NCBI RefSeq assembly: GCF_019249655.2
Contig: NZ_CP137557.1
Span: forward strand, 266,001 to 330,000
Reading direction: 5' to 3'
DNA length: 64,000 nucleotides
Source: Segatella copri
Lineage (GTDB): Bacteria > Bacteroidota > Bacteroidia > Bacteroidales > Bacteroidaceae
Below the pieces are notes generated by a model. The model worked only from the letters and a program-made list of their open reading frames with translations. It had not been told where the DNA came from and made no database searches. Positions 41,414 to 53,172 of the stretch are shown one piece after another. Position 1 is the stretch's first letter. The number at the start of each line of letters is the position of its first letter. Position numbers and translations under genes: made by a program.

Positions 41414-43072
41414 ATGGTACAAAAGAAAAAGAGTGATGAACAGGACGTGCTGGTAGTCCGTGACGAAAAGACGGGCGAGATCAGCGTCGTCGCCGGACTC
41501 AGCAGGGACGGCACACCGAAGCGAGCACCCGCCAAGGCGGAGAACACGTCCGACTTCCTGCGTTTTGACCGCAACAGCGACCTGATGGACAGTTTCTTTA
41601 GAAACTTCTTCCGCCAGTGCAAGAAGCCAAGCCGATTCGGATTCTACCGCATAGCGGCAGACCAGGTGGAAAACCTGCTTGGCGTGATGAAGGAGTTGCT
41701 GAAAGATCCGGAGGCTAACAAGGAGATTCTTTCCGCCCACAAGGTTGACACCTCCAATTATGAGAAAGAGGCAAAGCAATCGGAAGGTCAGGCGAAAGAA
41801 ACCGCATCATCGGACGATGCGTCCAAGACGCAAGCTAACACAGAAAAAGAGAATGTATCATCTGAACAAACCAACGAAAAAGAGAACGACATGGAACAGA
41901 AACCAGAACAGACCGCAGCCGAACAGCAGGCACAGACCGCTCCGGGTGTAAAGCAGAACCTCATCAGTGGTAACGATGTGAACCTGCAGGAATTGGGTGC
42001 CAAATATGGCATAGACTTCAACAGTATGAATGAGAAGGATATGAAAGCCCTGCTCAACTACGGCAAGACGGGGCTTGTGATTGTGAAGCCGACCTTCGGC
42101 GGTGAACAGATAGAGATACAGGCCCGTCTGTCATTCCGCAAGGACGATAACGACCAGTTGCAACTCGTGCCGCATTTCGTGCGCAACGAGCCTAAACTCG
42201 ATGTCGCTTACAAAGGCTATACCTTCACTCCAGAGGACAAGAAGAACCTGTTGCAGAACGGCAACCTCGGAAAGGTTGTGGATTTCCCCGACAAGAATAC
42301 AGGTGAGCTGCGTCCTCATTTCATCAGTATCGACCGTCTCACCAATGAGATTGTTGACATCCCGACCAACAAGGTGCGCATACCCGATACCATCGGCAAG
42401 ACACCTATTACCAAGGACGACAAGAGAGTGCTCTACTCAGGTATTCCGCTTCGCAAGGAGATTGAGCTTGCCAACGGGCGCAAGTTTACACCGCTGCTGC
42501 AGGTGAATGTGGAACAGCGTGGCGTGGAGTTCGTGCCTGGCAGCACAAGACAGGCGCAAGGTCAGAAACAGAATGGCGACAAGAAGCAAACCGCTGACAA
42601 GCAGGAGCAGAAGGCAGAAGGTGATACGGGCGGTCAGAAGAAACAGCAAGATCCCAACCACTGGCTCAATGAGGACGGAACCATCCGCCGACTCAACACC
42701 TATTTCAAGAAGGAGTTGACCGAGCAGCAGAAGGACGACTATGTGGCAGGCAAGACCATAGAAATCAAGGAAGTGCCGAACAAGAACGGCAGCGGTACCT
42801 ATACCGCCTATGTGAAGTTCGACTTCGACAAGATGCAACCACGTTCCTACCGCAACAATCCCGACCTAAAGCAGGCAAAGGAACAGATTCCGACCAATGA
42901 GAACAAGACGCAGGTTGCCGTCAACGAGCAGGGCAAGACCAACGAGGCGACCAAGCACACCAAGGAACCCTTGAAGCCGGGACAGTCTGCACCGAAGAAC
43001 GAGAAGCAGCAGAAGGAGCAGACCGCCGAGGCACAGAAGCCGAAGCGTAAGGCAAGAAGCGTGAAGATGTAG
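41414..43072 (+). CDS. DUF3945 (DUF4099/DUF3945) protein, orf3-position of the excision operon
   Basis: The 552-residue protein begins with a conserved 'DEQDVLVVRDEKTGEISVVAGLSRDGTPKRAPA' block, a disordered Gln/Glu-rich linker (about 135-175), then DUF3945-type repeats: 'LGAKYGIDFNSMNEKDMKALLNYGKTGLVIVKP', 'RLSFRKDDNDQLQLVPHFVRNEP', 'GVPLRKEIELANGRKFTPLLQVN'-like segments. The tail is Lys/Gln-rich with an end similar to KPKRKARSVKM. It lies between the HTH genes and topB, as in CTnDOT-type elements. Biochemical role is unknown. Confidence 0.88.
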   Translation: MVQKKKSDEQDVLVVRDEKTGEISVVAGLSRDGTPKRAPAKAENTSDFLRFDRNSDLMDSFFRNFFRQCKKPSRFGFYRIAADQVENLLGVMKELLKDPEANKEILSAHKVDTSNYEKEAKQSEGQAKETASSDDASKTQANTEKENVSSEQTNEKENDMEQKPEQTAAEQQAQTAPGVKQNLISGNDVNLQELGAKYGIDFNSMNEKDMKALLNYGKTGLVIVKPTFGGEQIEIQARLSFRKDDNDQLQLVPHFVRNEPKLDVAYKGYTFTPEDKKNLLQNGNLGKVVDFPDKNTGELRPHFISIDRLTNEIVDIPTNKVRIPDTIGKTPITKDDKRVLYSGIPLRKEIELANGRKFTPLLQVNVEQRGVEFVPGSTRQAQGQKQNGDKKQTADKQEQKAEGDTGGQKKQQDPNHWLNEDGTIRRLNTYFKKELTEQQKDDYVAGKTIEIKEVPNKNGSGTYTAYVKFDFDKMQPRSYRNNPDLKQAKEQIPTNENKTQVAVNEQGKTNEATKHTKEPLKPGQSAPKNEKQQKEQTAEAQKPKRKARSVKM

Positions 43073-43172
43073 ATGCCGCCACTTAATCCATTTGAATAAT
43101 CCATCAGTAAAGAATAACCGACACCTGCGACCGACTATTCCACGGTTACGGGTGTCACAAAAACAACAGACA

Positions 43173-45329
43173 ATGAAGACAATCATCGCAGAGAAACCAA
43201 GCGTAGCCAAGGAAATCGCCCACATTGTGGGAGCTGGCAAGCGTGAGGAAGGCTATATGCAGGGCAATGGCTATTATGTGACATGGGCATTCGGACATTT
43301 AGTGCAGCCAGCCATGCCGGAAACCTACGGCATGAAGGGATTCCATGCAGAGAATCTGCCTGTGATTCCCGACCCGTTCGTTCTTGTTCCCCGACAAGTC
43401 AAGACAGAGAACGGCTACAAACCAGATGCAGGTGTGCTTGCCCAGATTAAAATTATCGGCAAGCTGTTTGACAGCAGCGAGCGCATCATCGTCGCCACCG
43501 ATGCCGGACGTGAGGGAGAGCTTATTTTCCGCTACCTCTATGAATACCTCGGCTGCAAGAAGCCGTTCGACCGTCTCTGGATCAGTTCGCTTACAGATTC
43601 CGCCATCCGTGAGGGACTTGCCAACCTCAGAAATGGCAAGGAGTATGACAATCTCTATCATGCAGCCAAGGCACGAAGTGAGGCAGACTGGCTCGTCGGC
43701 ATCAACGGCACGCAGGCCCTGACGATAGCCGCAGGACGTGGCACCTATTCCGTAGGTCGTGTGCAGACTCCGACCCTTGGCATGGTGTGCGAACGCTATT
43801 GGGAACACAAGCGTTTCGAGTCGAAACCGTTCTGGCAGGTACACTTCGGTGTGGTTGATGCAGACAGTGGCAATATACTGAAGTTCACATCTGCCAACCG
43901 ATGGACAGACAAAGCCACCGCAACCGACATATATAATAAGGTGAAAGATACCGGCTCTGCCATCATCACAAAGGTCACAACCAAGCGAAAGGTGGAGAAG
44001 GCACCGCTCCTTTACGACCTTACCACCTTGCAGAAAGAAGCCAACTCCCAGCATGGCTTCACGGCAGAGCATACACTCTCCATCGCCCAGAAACTCTACG
44101 AGGCAAAGTTCATCACCTATCCGAGAACATCAAGCCGCTATATCTCGGATGATGTATTTGCCACCCTTCCCAAACTCTTCAAGAATTTAGAGAATCATTC
44201 GGAATATGGAGAGAAAGTGAAACTCTTGCCTTGCAGTGAGGACTACAGCAAGAACAGCGTGAATGCAGCCAAGGTGACCGATCACCATGCCCTGCTCATC
44301 ACTGAAAACGCAGCCATTGGTCTTTTCAAGGACGAGAAGATCGTTTATGACATGATATTGTGCCGGATGATTGAAGCGTTCTCGGCAGACTGCATCAAGG
44401 ACATCACATCAGTATCGGCGCAAGTGGATCATGAAATAGAATTTGGTATCAGCGGCTCCATCATCCGACAGACTGGCTGGCGAGCATTGTCACTCAAGGA
44501 AAAGAACAGCAAGAAGGACAAGAATGCAGACACAACCGACAATGAGGTCAAGGAGCAAGTCATTCCCAACTGGCAAGAAGGACAGCATATCACCTTTTCA
44601 GGCTGCACCATCACGGAGGGCAAGACCAAGCCGAAGCCTTTGCATACGGAATCCACATTGCTTGCAGCAATGGAGACCGCAGGCAAAGAGATAGTAGATG
44701 ATACGATGCGCCAGGCAATGAAGGACAGCGGTATTGGCACACCTGCCACACGTGCCGCCATCATCGAAACCCTGCTCAAACGAGAGTATATGGTGCGCCA
44801 GCAGAAGAAACTCGTGCCGACGGAAAAAGGACTCGCCCTGCATTCCGTAGTGAAGAACATGGCGATTGCCAATGTGGAGATGACGGGTAAATGGGAGGCG
44901 GAACTTGCCAAGATTGAACGAGGTGAAGCAAGTGCAGACGGGTTCACCCATAGTATCGAAGGCTATACCCGTGAAATCACTGCGGAGCTGTTAGGTTGCG
45001 ACAGACTTTTCAGCCACAAGGATTCCGGCTGCCAGTGTCCTAAATGCAAGCATGGTACCATGCAGTTCTTCGGAAAGGTAGTAAGATGCAGCAACAAGGA
45101 GTGCGGTATGCCAGTGTTCAAGCAGGTAGCAGGAAAGTTGCTCACTGATGCCGACATCACCGACTTGCTCACCAAGGGCAAGACCTGAACGCTCAATGGT
45201 TTCACCAGCAAGCAAGGCAAATCGTTCTCCGCAGCCATTGCCTTTGACGAGAATTTCAACACGAAATTCGTCTTTGCAGAGCGCAAAACAGCAGAAAAGC
45301 GAGGAAATGTGAAGAGATACAAGAAATAG
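43173..45329 (+). pseudogene. topB: DNA topoisomerase III (Exc-like) interrupted by in-frame TGA at 45186
   Basis: Start ATG 43173 (MKTIIAEKPSVAKEIAHIVG) is fixed by the type IA topoisomerase Toprim start. Toprim 'DAGREGELIFRYLYEYLGC', the active Tyr in 'KFITYPRTSSRYIS' and a C-terminal zinc-type 'CQCPKCKHGTMQFFGKVVRCSNKECGMPVF' are present. Translation stops at TGA 45186-45188 after 671 codons, but the same frame continues without a gap for 46 codons (TLNGFTSKQGKSFSAAIAFD...) to TAG 45327-45329, a normal C-terminus for this family. The core enzyme may still work because the lost part is a C-terminal accessory repeat. In CTnDOT the equivalent Exc is needed for excision. Confidence 0.9.
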
Positions 45330-45409
45330 TTTGTACCTTTGCCACCGAAACATGGTTCATAAATGGTGTCTTTATTCAGGATGCTTTTATTTACTGTGGA
45401 TTAAGTGGC

Positions 45410-45440
45410 GGCACTCGGAGGGATACCGAGTGCCTTTTTC
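45410..45440 (+). terminator. Terminator between topB and the DUF1896 gene
   Basis: GGCACTCGG pairs with CCGAGTGCC over a 7-nt loop, followed by TTTTTC. The hairpin is bracketed by inverted copies of GGATTAAGTGG (45398-45408 and 45480-45490). Confidence 0.87.
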
Positions 45441-45503
45441 TTGCTTTCACACCAACCGCCATCCACGGTTTATTATTCACCACTTAATCCATTCAACAGA
45501 CAA

Positions 45504-45953
45504 ATGAACAGAAAGAAACAGGCACAGACAGAGCTGTCCTATTACGGACTGTACCTCTTGAACCACCTCAGAGAGAACCGTTTTCCACAAGCCAACGATG
45601 CAGACTTTATCCGCGAACGTGCAGACCATGCCGCAGAAGTATATGAGCAGGCACGGCGTGATGCCCTCTTTGCCGATGCAGCACAAGAGCTTGCCATGTC
45701 AGCATTGCTGAAAGGTCTCCGCTTTTCCAAGTACAGCATCCTGTATGATGTTGTTGACAGTGAGTTTCCCCTGGAGGTAGCAGTAGAAGATCAGGAAGCG
45801 TTTGTCAAGAACCTCCTGCCTTTGGTTGATAACGTGTATTCCATTTACGACCTCACCGATGACGATTTTGCCCAGTCACCGGACTACGAGCAGCTCTACA
45901 CAGAGTTGACTGGAGCCGTAGCCCTTTTCATAGAGTCAAATGGCGTACAATAG
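45504..45953 (+). CDS. DUF1896 family protein
   Basis: Start ATG 45504 ([25 protein letters not shown]) gives 149 residues and matches DUF1896: '[40 protein letters not shown]', '[29 protein letters not shown]' and '[35 protein letters not shown]'. It is acidic and alpha-helical. It overlaps the methylase/helicase gene by 14 bp, as in other elements of this type. Function unknown. Confidence 0.9.
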   Translation: MNRKKQAQTELSYYGLYLLNHLRENRFPQANDADFIRERADHAAEVYEQARRDALFADAAQELAMSALLKGLRFSKYSILYDVVDSEFPLEVAVEDQEAFVKNLLPLVDNVYSIYDLTDDDFAQSPDYEQLYTELTGAVALFIESNGVQ

Positions 45954-48900
45954 AAAACAACGTCTGAACGACAACATCAAGGCGATAGAGACGGCATTCA
46001 TCCTTGACAGGGAACAGCGCACGCCGACCGCCCGTGAGCGTCTCCTTCTGGAGCGTTACTGCGGATTCGGTGGATTGAAGTGCATCCTGAACCCTGCCAG
46101 GGAACTGGCGGATGCCGTCCATTGGGCAAAGTCAGACCTTGAATTGTTTGCTCCAACAGTGGATCTGCATAGACTTATCCGTGAAAACAGCAAGAATGAA
46201 AGCGAGTACAAACAGTTGATGGACAGTCTGAAACAGTCTGTCCTCACGGCATTCTACACGTCGTCAGCCGTTACAGAGGCTCTGACGGATGTGTTGAAAG
46301 AGCATCAGATTATCCCCGAAAAGGTACTTGAACCCTCGGCAGGCATCGGTGCCTTTGTCGATTCCGTCTTGGATAACAATCCCAAGGCAGACATTATGGC
46401 ATTTGAAAAAGACCTGCTTACGGGAAAGATACTCCGCCATCTGCACCCGGAGCAGAAAGTGCGCATAGAGGGATTCGAGAAGATAGAAAAGCCTTTCAAT
46501 GACTACTTCGACCTCGCCATCTCAAATATTCCCTTTGGCGATGTTGCCGTGTTTGATCCGTCCTATACAGCCATGAAAGGCATGAGGGCACTTGTCACCA
46601 GACGCATACACAACTACTTCTTTGTCAAGGCTCTTGATACGGTAAGGGACGGCGGGTTGGTTGCCTTCATCACCTCACAAGGCGTATTGAATGCCAAAAA
46701 CAACAGTGCCGCGCGTTTTATGATGCTCTATCATGCTGATCTCGTGTCAGCGATTCGTCTTCCCAACAACCTGTTCACGGAAAATGCCAATACGGAAGTG
46801 GGCAGTGACCTCATCATCCTCCAGAAAAACAGCCAAAAGGAGTCGCTGCGAGGAGACGACAACCTGCTTGATACCGTCTATAATGACGAGAACCGCATTC
46901 CGACAAACAACTACTTTCTGGAGCATCCGGAACGCATTATCCATACAACAGCAAAGTTGGATACTGACCCGTTCGGCAAACCTGCAATGATATACACGCA
47001 TGAGGATGGCGTGGAAGGCATTGCAGAGGATTTGCGAAAGATGCTCCATGAAGACTTTAAGAAGAACCTCAATTTGAACCGATACTTGGGGATAGAGGAA
47101 ACAAAGGCTGAGGAAGTTAAGGAGGTTGAAGAAACAGAAAAGATAGAAAAAACAGAGAAGATAAAGCCTTCCATTGAGGAAAAGCAGAGCGATACGGTAG
47201 TATCCTTGCAAAAGCAGGAAAAGCCTACTGATGATGCAGAGCTATCCCAAAAGTCCAATCATCATCAGCCACCAGTGCAAATGACGCTGTTTGACCTTTG
47301 GGGAATGGAAGAAGAAAACCGTCTGACTGTCCATGCTACAAAGAAGAAAGCAGAGGTAACAGTGGGTGCTGTCGCCAAGAAAGTGTCAAGGAAGAAAGCA
47401 AGTCCGTTGGTAAAAAGCGTAAATCCGACTTTTGAAGTTGTGACAAAGCCTGTGGAAAAAGAAGAAAAGCCTTCGTTGACAGATGCAAAAGAGCAGGAAA
47501 CAGCACAGGAGACAAAACCAATCCTGCTTGGGGATGAGCCATACGCAAGCATCTCTTGGGAAGAGAATCCGCCAATCAACGGCTTTTACGAGATGATGAT
47601 GACCATGGCTCCCGAAGACAGGGTGCTGCTGCGCCAAAAGGCGGAACTGCACCGTCAGGAACAACTCAAGGCTTTGGGCGTTGAAGATACGCTTGATCCG
47701 AAGTTCAAGCCGCCGATGGAACCGATAGAAGTTCTCAAAGCTCAAATCGGGTATGGACAGTCGAAAGGGAATGAGCCAAAAGAAGATTCCAAGACTCAGA
47801 ACACATTGGAAGAAACAGATCATGAGCGGGAACAACAAAAAGGGCAAGAAAGAAAGCGGGAAGAGCTGGCAAAGAAGAAAGAGGATGCTATGAAGCCCCG
47901 TCCATTTGATGAGAAACTGGATAGTTTTCATCGTGAGGGTTCTATGGTGCTCGACTCTGCCAGAAATATCGGTGTATTGAAAGACCTTACCAAGTATGGT
48001 GCTACCTTCATGCCGTTGGATCTGAATATGGAGCAGAAAGAAAAGGCTGTCCTGTATATCGCCCTCCGTGATGCCTATCAGAAACTTTACACCTATGAAG
48101 CGGAAGAACAGACGGAAAACAAGCAGATGCGTGAGAGTCTGAATGTCTATTATGACGCTTTCTTCATTCGCTTCGGCAACCTCAATGCCAAGCAGAACGT
48201 GAAGTTCATCCTCATGGATGCCTCAGGGCGCGACATGCTGTCATTGGAACGGGTGGAAAACGGACAGTTCATAAAGTCAGACATCTTCGACCACCCGGTC
48301 TCTTTTTCGCTTGACGAGGTCAGTCATGTCGATTCTCCAGAGGAAGCGCTCACCGCCTCGCTCAACAAGTTCGGCCGTATCGACTTGCCGTATATGACTG
48401 AATTATCGGATATGCTGGAACCGGAACTGACGGAAGCGCTTAAAGGGCGCATCTATTACAATCCGCTCATAGACGGCTACGAGATAGCCGACCGCTTCAT
48501 TGCTGGCAATGTCATAGAGAAAGCGGAGCGTATAGAAGAATGGCTGAAGGAAAATCCCGACCATGCAATCGTGAGGGAGTCGTTGGAAGCCTTGAAGGCA
48601 AGCATTCCCGAACCGATAGCCTTTGAGGACCTGGACTTCAACTTCGGTGAGCGTTGGATACCTACAGGTGTGTATTCCGCTTACATGAGCCACCTCTTCA
48701 ATACACAGGTCAGCATCGTCTATTCCGACAGCATGGACGAATATTCGGCAAAATGCAGTATGAAGACCATGGCCATCACGGATGAGTATATGGTGAAGGG
48801 CTATTACCGCAACTATGACGGCATGAGTCTTCTGAAACATGCCCTGCACAACACTTGTCCCGACATGATGAAGAGCATCGGTGAGGATGAACACGGCAAC

Positions 48901-50691
48901 GACATCAAGGTGCGTGACAGCGAGGGCATACAGCTTGCCAATGCCAAGATTGACGAAATCCGCAACGGGTTCACTGAATGGCTGGAGGAGCAGTCTGACT
49001 CCTTTAAGGAACGCTTGACCACAATGTACAACCGGAAGTTCAACTGCTTCGTGCGTCCGAAGTATGACGGTTCTCACCAGACCTTCCCCGGCTTGGACTT
49101 GAAAGCCCTTGGCGGAAAGTATGGCATCAAGAGTGTGTATCCAAGTCAGAAGGACTGTGTTTGGATGCTTTTGCAGAACGGCGGCGGGATATGTGACCAC
49201 GCCGTAGGTACAGGCAAAACCCTCATCATGTGCATGGCTGCGCATGAGATGAAACGCCTCGGTATGGCTCACAAGCCGATGATTATCGGGCTGAAAGCCA
49301 ATGTCGCGGAGATAGCTGCCACCTATCAGACAGCTTATCCCCATGCGAGGATACTCTATGCCTCGGAGAAGGATTTTTCCACCAAGAACCGTGTCAGTTT
49401 CTTCAACAACATCAAGAACAACGACTATGACTGTGTAATCATGTCGCATGACCAGTTCGGGAAGATACCGCAATCGCCAGAACTCCAGCGGCAGATATTG
49501 CAGGCTGAGCTTGATACCGTGGAGGAAAACTTGGAAGTGATACGCACGCAGGGCAAAGACGTGTCGAGGGGAATGCTCAAAGGCTTGGAAAAGCGAAAGC
49601 AGAATCTGGAGGTGAAGTTGCAGAAGATAGCCTACAGCATCGAGCAGCGTACCGATGATGTGGTGGACTTCCGCATGATGGGCATCGACCACTTGTTTGT
49701 GGACGAGAGCCACCAGTTCAAGAACCTCATGTTCAACACCCGTCACGACCGTGTGGCAGGACTCGGCAACAGCGAGGGGAGCCAGAAGGCACTCAATATG
49801 CTCTTTGCCATCCGAACCATACAGGAGCGGACAGGCAGAGACTTGGGAGCGACATTTCTGTCGGGAACAACTATCAGTAACTCACTGACTGAGTTGTATC
49901 TGCTTTTCAAGTACCTGCGCCCCAAGGAACTGGAGCGTCAGGACATCCGCTGTTTCGATGCGTGGGCGGCAATCTTCGCCAAGAAAACTACCGACTTCGA
50001 GTTTAACGTCACCAACAACATCGTACAGAAGGAACGTTTCAGATACTTCATCAAGGTACCGGAGCTTGCTGCTTTCTACAACGAGATAACCGACTATCGC
50101 ACGGCGGAGGCGGTTGGCGTGGACAGACCACAGAAGAACGAGATCCTTCATAACATACCACCGACACCCGAGCAGGAGGACTTCATCCAAAAACTGATGG
50201 AGTTTGCCAAGACGGGCGATGCTACCATCCTCGGCAGACTTCCACTGTCAGAAACGGAAGAGAAGGCAAAGATGCTCATTGCCACGGACTATGCCCGAAA
50301 GATGGCTCTCGATATGCGCATGATAGACCCGACTTGTGAGGATCATCCCGACAATAAGGCGAGCCATTGTGCCAAGATGATAGCGGACTATTACAAACGC
50401 TATGACAATCACAAGGGCACGCAGTTCGTATTCTCAGATCTTGGCACATACAGACCTGGGGAATTCAACGTGTATTCTGAAATCAAGCGTAAGCTGATAG
50501 AGGATTATGGAATACCCTCGTCAGAGATTCGCTTCATTCAGGAGTGCAAGAACGAGAGGGCAAGAAAGGCGGTGATAGCAGCCATGAACGAGGGTTCGGT
50601 ACGAGTATTGTTCGGCTCCACATCCATGTTAGGTACAGGCGTAAATGCACAAAAAAGGTGTGTTGCTATTCATCATTTGGACACACCGTGG
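45940..50691 (+). CDS. Large N6-methylase/SNF2-type helicase of Bacteroidota elements, exon 1 (interrupted by group II intron)
   Basis: Exon 1 has 1,584 codons. The N-terminal part is an N6-adenine-methylase-like fold: '[17 protein letters not shown]' (SAM site near residue 132) and '[11 protein letters not shown]' (NPPF-like, near 192). A disordered Lys/Glu linker follows (about 385-680). The helicase half shows '[22 protein letters not shown]' (Walker A near 1090) and '[15 protein letters not shown]' (DESH box near 1250), then a C-terminal helicase lobe with '[17 protein letters not shown]'. The exon ends at TGG 50689-50691; without splicing the frame would stop 6 codons into the intron. 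Joined to 53173-54231 it gives 1,936 codons, the usual size. Probably acts in element maintenance or anti-restriction; role unproven. Confidence 0.88.
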
Positions 50692-53172
50692 GTGCGACAT
50701 GAAGTCGCATAGATAATTGTTGGAATGATACTTTAAGTATCAGTTTTAACCCGCTGTTCCGTCAGCGGTAGCCTACCGACCGATGCACCTTAATGTTGTA
50801 TTAAGCGGTCGGGACAAAGTACACTTTCACAAGACAAGACAGAACCGTGAGGGGAAGTCAAGTATGGTTAGTATCATACCGTAGAGTGGCGAGGCTGGAT
50901 AGTATGGTTAGCGTAAGCGAACTGTTAGTAAACTTCGTAATGTCGTAAAAGAGTGCAAGATACTGATACACTCTACCCAAAATGGGATGCGGTCAGATAA
51001 TCCTCTCCATGGTAGGATTACACGGATGTAAAGACCGTCGGAGGATGAGACAGAACCTAACCTATCCGTTAGTTATCTATGTGGAACATGGTAAGCCTGT
51101 ACATCTCCTGTCAGACAAAAGACAGGTAAGCTGAAAGTAATGGATGCTGAATGATGTGCAGGTATAAGATAACAGAGAAAGCGAATGCCGTTCTGTAATG
51201 GGACGGATAGGGTTTGAGCCACTTATCACGAGTTGACAAGGGACAACATCAACCTACCACGAAAGTGGGCAGACTTCTGTGGTAATGTTTGGGAGGCAAA
51301 TACCCAACATTAGCCAAATGGTAATTCTTTACAATAAACTTTTAGAACTTTTTAAAGTAGGAATGCAAATGAACGATAAAATCAAAGAAAATCTCCTCGA
51401 CCAATCGTGTGCGCCGACTGACAACCTGCAATCAAATTGGGACAGAATAGACTGGACTAAGGCGGAGCAAGCTGTTAAGAAGCTTCAAGCTCGTATTGTA
51501 AAGGCTCAGAAGGAAGGCAGACATAACAAGGTGAAAGCCTTGCAATGGACGCTTACCCACTCTTTTTACGCAAAAGCCTTAGCCGTAAAGAGGGTTACTT
51601 CTAACGGGGGTGGTTGTACTCCTGGGGTTGACAAAGAAATATGGGATACCCCTAAAGCTAAAATGCAAGCAATAACCCAACTCAAACGCAGAGGCTACCA
51701 GCCAATGCCGCTGAGAAGAGTTCATATCAAGAAGAGCAACGGCAAACTGCGACCGTTGGGAATACCGACAATGAAAGACAGAGCCATGCAAGCACTCTAT
51801 CTTATGGCATTGGAGCCTGTATCAGAAACTACAGCTGATACTCGTTCATACGGTTTCCGCAAGGAACGCTGCTGTATGGATGCAATACAGCAATGTCATA
51901 ACATTCTCCGAAAGGGATATTCTCCCGAATGGATTTTGGAGGGTGACATAAAAGGGTGTTTTGACCATATCAGCCATGAGTGGTTACTTGCCAATATCCC
52001 AATGGATAAGGCAATACTCCGAAAATGGTTGAAATGTGGCTATGTTTTCAACAAGCAAATGTTCCCGACCGAGGAAGGAACACCGCAAGGTGGTATAATT
52101 TCTCCGACACTTGCCAATATGACTTTGGACGGATTGCAGAAAGCTCTTGCAGATAGATATAAGCGCCATCATGTTAATGGTAAGTTGTATTCACCAATGG
52201 TGAACCTTGTACGTTATGCGGATGATTTTATCATCACTTGCGAGAACAAGGAAACTCTTGAAAATGAAATCAAGCCATTGGTTGCTGAATTTATGTCTGA
52301 AAGAGGTCTGACCTTATCAGAGGAAAAGACGGTGATAACCAACGTGCATGACGGTTTTGATTTTCTTGGCTTTAATATCCGCAAATACGGCAAGGACATA
52401 TTGACCAAGCCGACAAAGAAATCCGAGAAACGCTTTATGGAGAATATCCGTAAGGTAATTAAGGAGAACAAGGGTTGCAGACAGGAGTCGTTAATCAGAA
52501 TGTTGAACTCTAAAATCCGAGGATGGGGAGGTTATTATCAGCATGGGGCGACACGTGATTCATTTCACAGAATCGACCATCAGATATTCCTCTCACTATG
52601 GCAATGGGCAAAACGCCGTCATTCCAAGAAAGGGAAACGGTGGATAAAAGACCGATATTGGCATGACATTCGAGGGAACAAATGGACTTTCGCTTCAAAA
52701 TTCAAGAAACCAAACGGAAAGGAAGACCAATTGACATTATTGTCTCTGACTTCATCGTTTCCATTCCTGCAATACACGCAGATTAAAGGAGACATGAACC
52801 CGTTTGATGCAGACTGTCGTCTGTACTTCTATAAAAGAAAGAAGTCGAAAATGCTTGTTACGCTAAAAGGACGCAAGTCACTGCTGTACCTATGGGAAAA
52901 GCAAGGACGCAAATGTCCTATATGCGGTGAGCCTATTGATACGCACAAGGCATGGAATGTCATGCCAACCGTTCAAAACGGAAAGAAATGCAATCTGTTG
53001 GTTCATGATGAATGTTTTAAATTATCCCGCAAATCAAATGGAAACAAGAAGTAGTTTGAGCCGGTCTCTGCATACAAACAGAGGCTTAGAAAAGCTTGAG
53101 CCGTATGAGGGGAAACTCTCATGTACGGTTCTTAGGGGGGAAGAGGGCAGCAATGCCCTTGACCTACCCGAT
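50692..53172 (+). mobile_element. Group II intron with reverse transcriptase/maturase
   Basis: The 5' end reads GTGCGACAT, the group II consensus. The 3' end has domain V (GAGCCGTATGAGGGGAAACT onward, 53098-53131) and a domain VI hairpin (53132-53172, GAGGGC/GCCCTT stem) with a bulged A. Removing 50692-53172 joins TGG to CGA CCG in frame and restores the conserved helicase stretch '...LDTPW-RPSDLAQRDGRG'. Length 2,481 bp, with a large 5' ribozyme part (domains I-III) and the maturase in domain IV. Confidence 0.93.
51363..53054 (+). CDS. ltrA: Group II intron reverse transcriptase/maturase
   Basis: The start is probably ATG 51363 or 51369 (MNDKIKENLLDQSCAPTDNLQSN), about 562 residues. Reverse-transcriptase blocks include 'RPLGIPTMKDRAMQALYLMALEP', 'EGDIKGCFDHISHEWLL', 'GTPQGGIISPTLANMTLDGLQ' and the catalytic 'LVRYADDFIIT'. 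The maturase domain X follows ('RMLNSKIRGWGGYYQHG'). The C-terminus has a zinc-type 'CPICGEPIDTH' and 'VHDECF' but the central His-His-x-x-P of a functional HNH nuclease reads 'AWNVMPTVQNGKKC', so endonuclease activity is doubtful. It splices the intron and supports its mobility. Confidence 0.93.
   Translation: MQMNDKIKENLLDQSCAPTDNLQSNWDRIDWTKAEQAVKKLQARIVKAQKEGRHNKVKALQWTLTHSFYAKALAVKRVTSNGGGCTPGVDKEIWDTPKAKMQAITQLKRRGYQPMPLRRVHIKKSNGKLRPLGIPTMKDRAMQALYLMALEPVSETTADTRSYGFRKERCCMDAIQQCHNILRKGYSPEWILEGDIKGCFDHISHEWLLANIPMDKAILRKWLKCGYVFNKQMFPTEEGTPQGGIISPTLANMTLDGLQKALADRYKRHHVNGKLYSPMVNLVRYADDFIITCENKETLENEIKPLVAEFMSERGLTLSEEKTVITNVHDGFDFLGFNIRKYGKDILTKPTKKSEKRFMENIRKVIKENKGCRQESLIRMLNSKIRGWGGYYQHGATRDSFHRIDHQIFLSLWQWAKRRHSKKGKRWIKDRYWHDIRGNKWTFASKFKKPNGKEDQLTLLSLTSSFPFLQYTQIKGDMNPFDADCRLYFYKRKKSKMLVTLKGRKSLLYLWEKQGRKCPICGEPIDTHKAWNVMPTVQNGKKCNLLVHDECFKLSRKSNGNKK

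Noticed and set aside
45186..45188. Selenocysteine codon in topoisomerase III
   Set aside because: No selenocysteine insertion hairpin is visible and the family has no Sec at this site; a nonsense mutation or sequence error is simpler.
48403..49746. A 447-codon open frame opposite the methylase/helicase gene
   Set aside because: Antisense shadow of conserved helicase motifs, with no domain or ribosome site.
52927..53172. Exon 2 frame extended upstream into the intron as an independent gene start
   Set aside because: These codons overlap the maturase end and intron domains V-VI; the exon 2 product is only sensible after splicing to exon 1.
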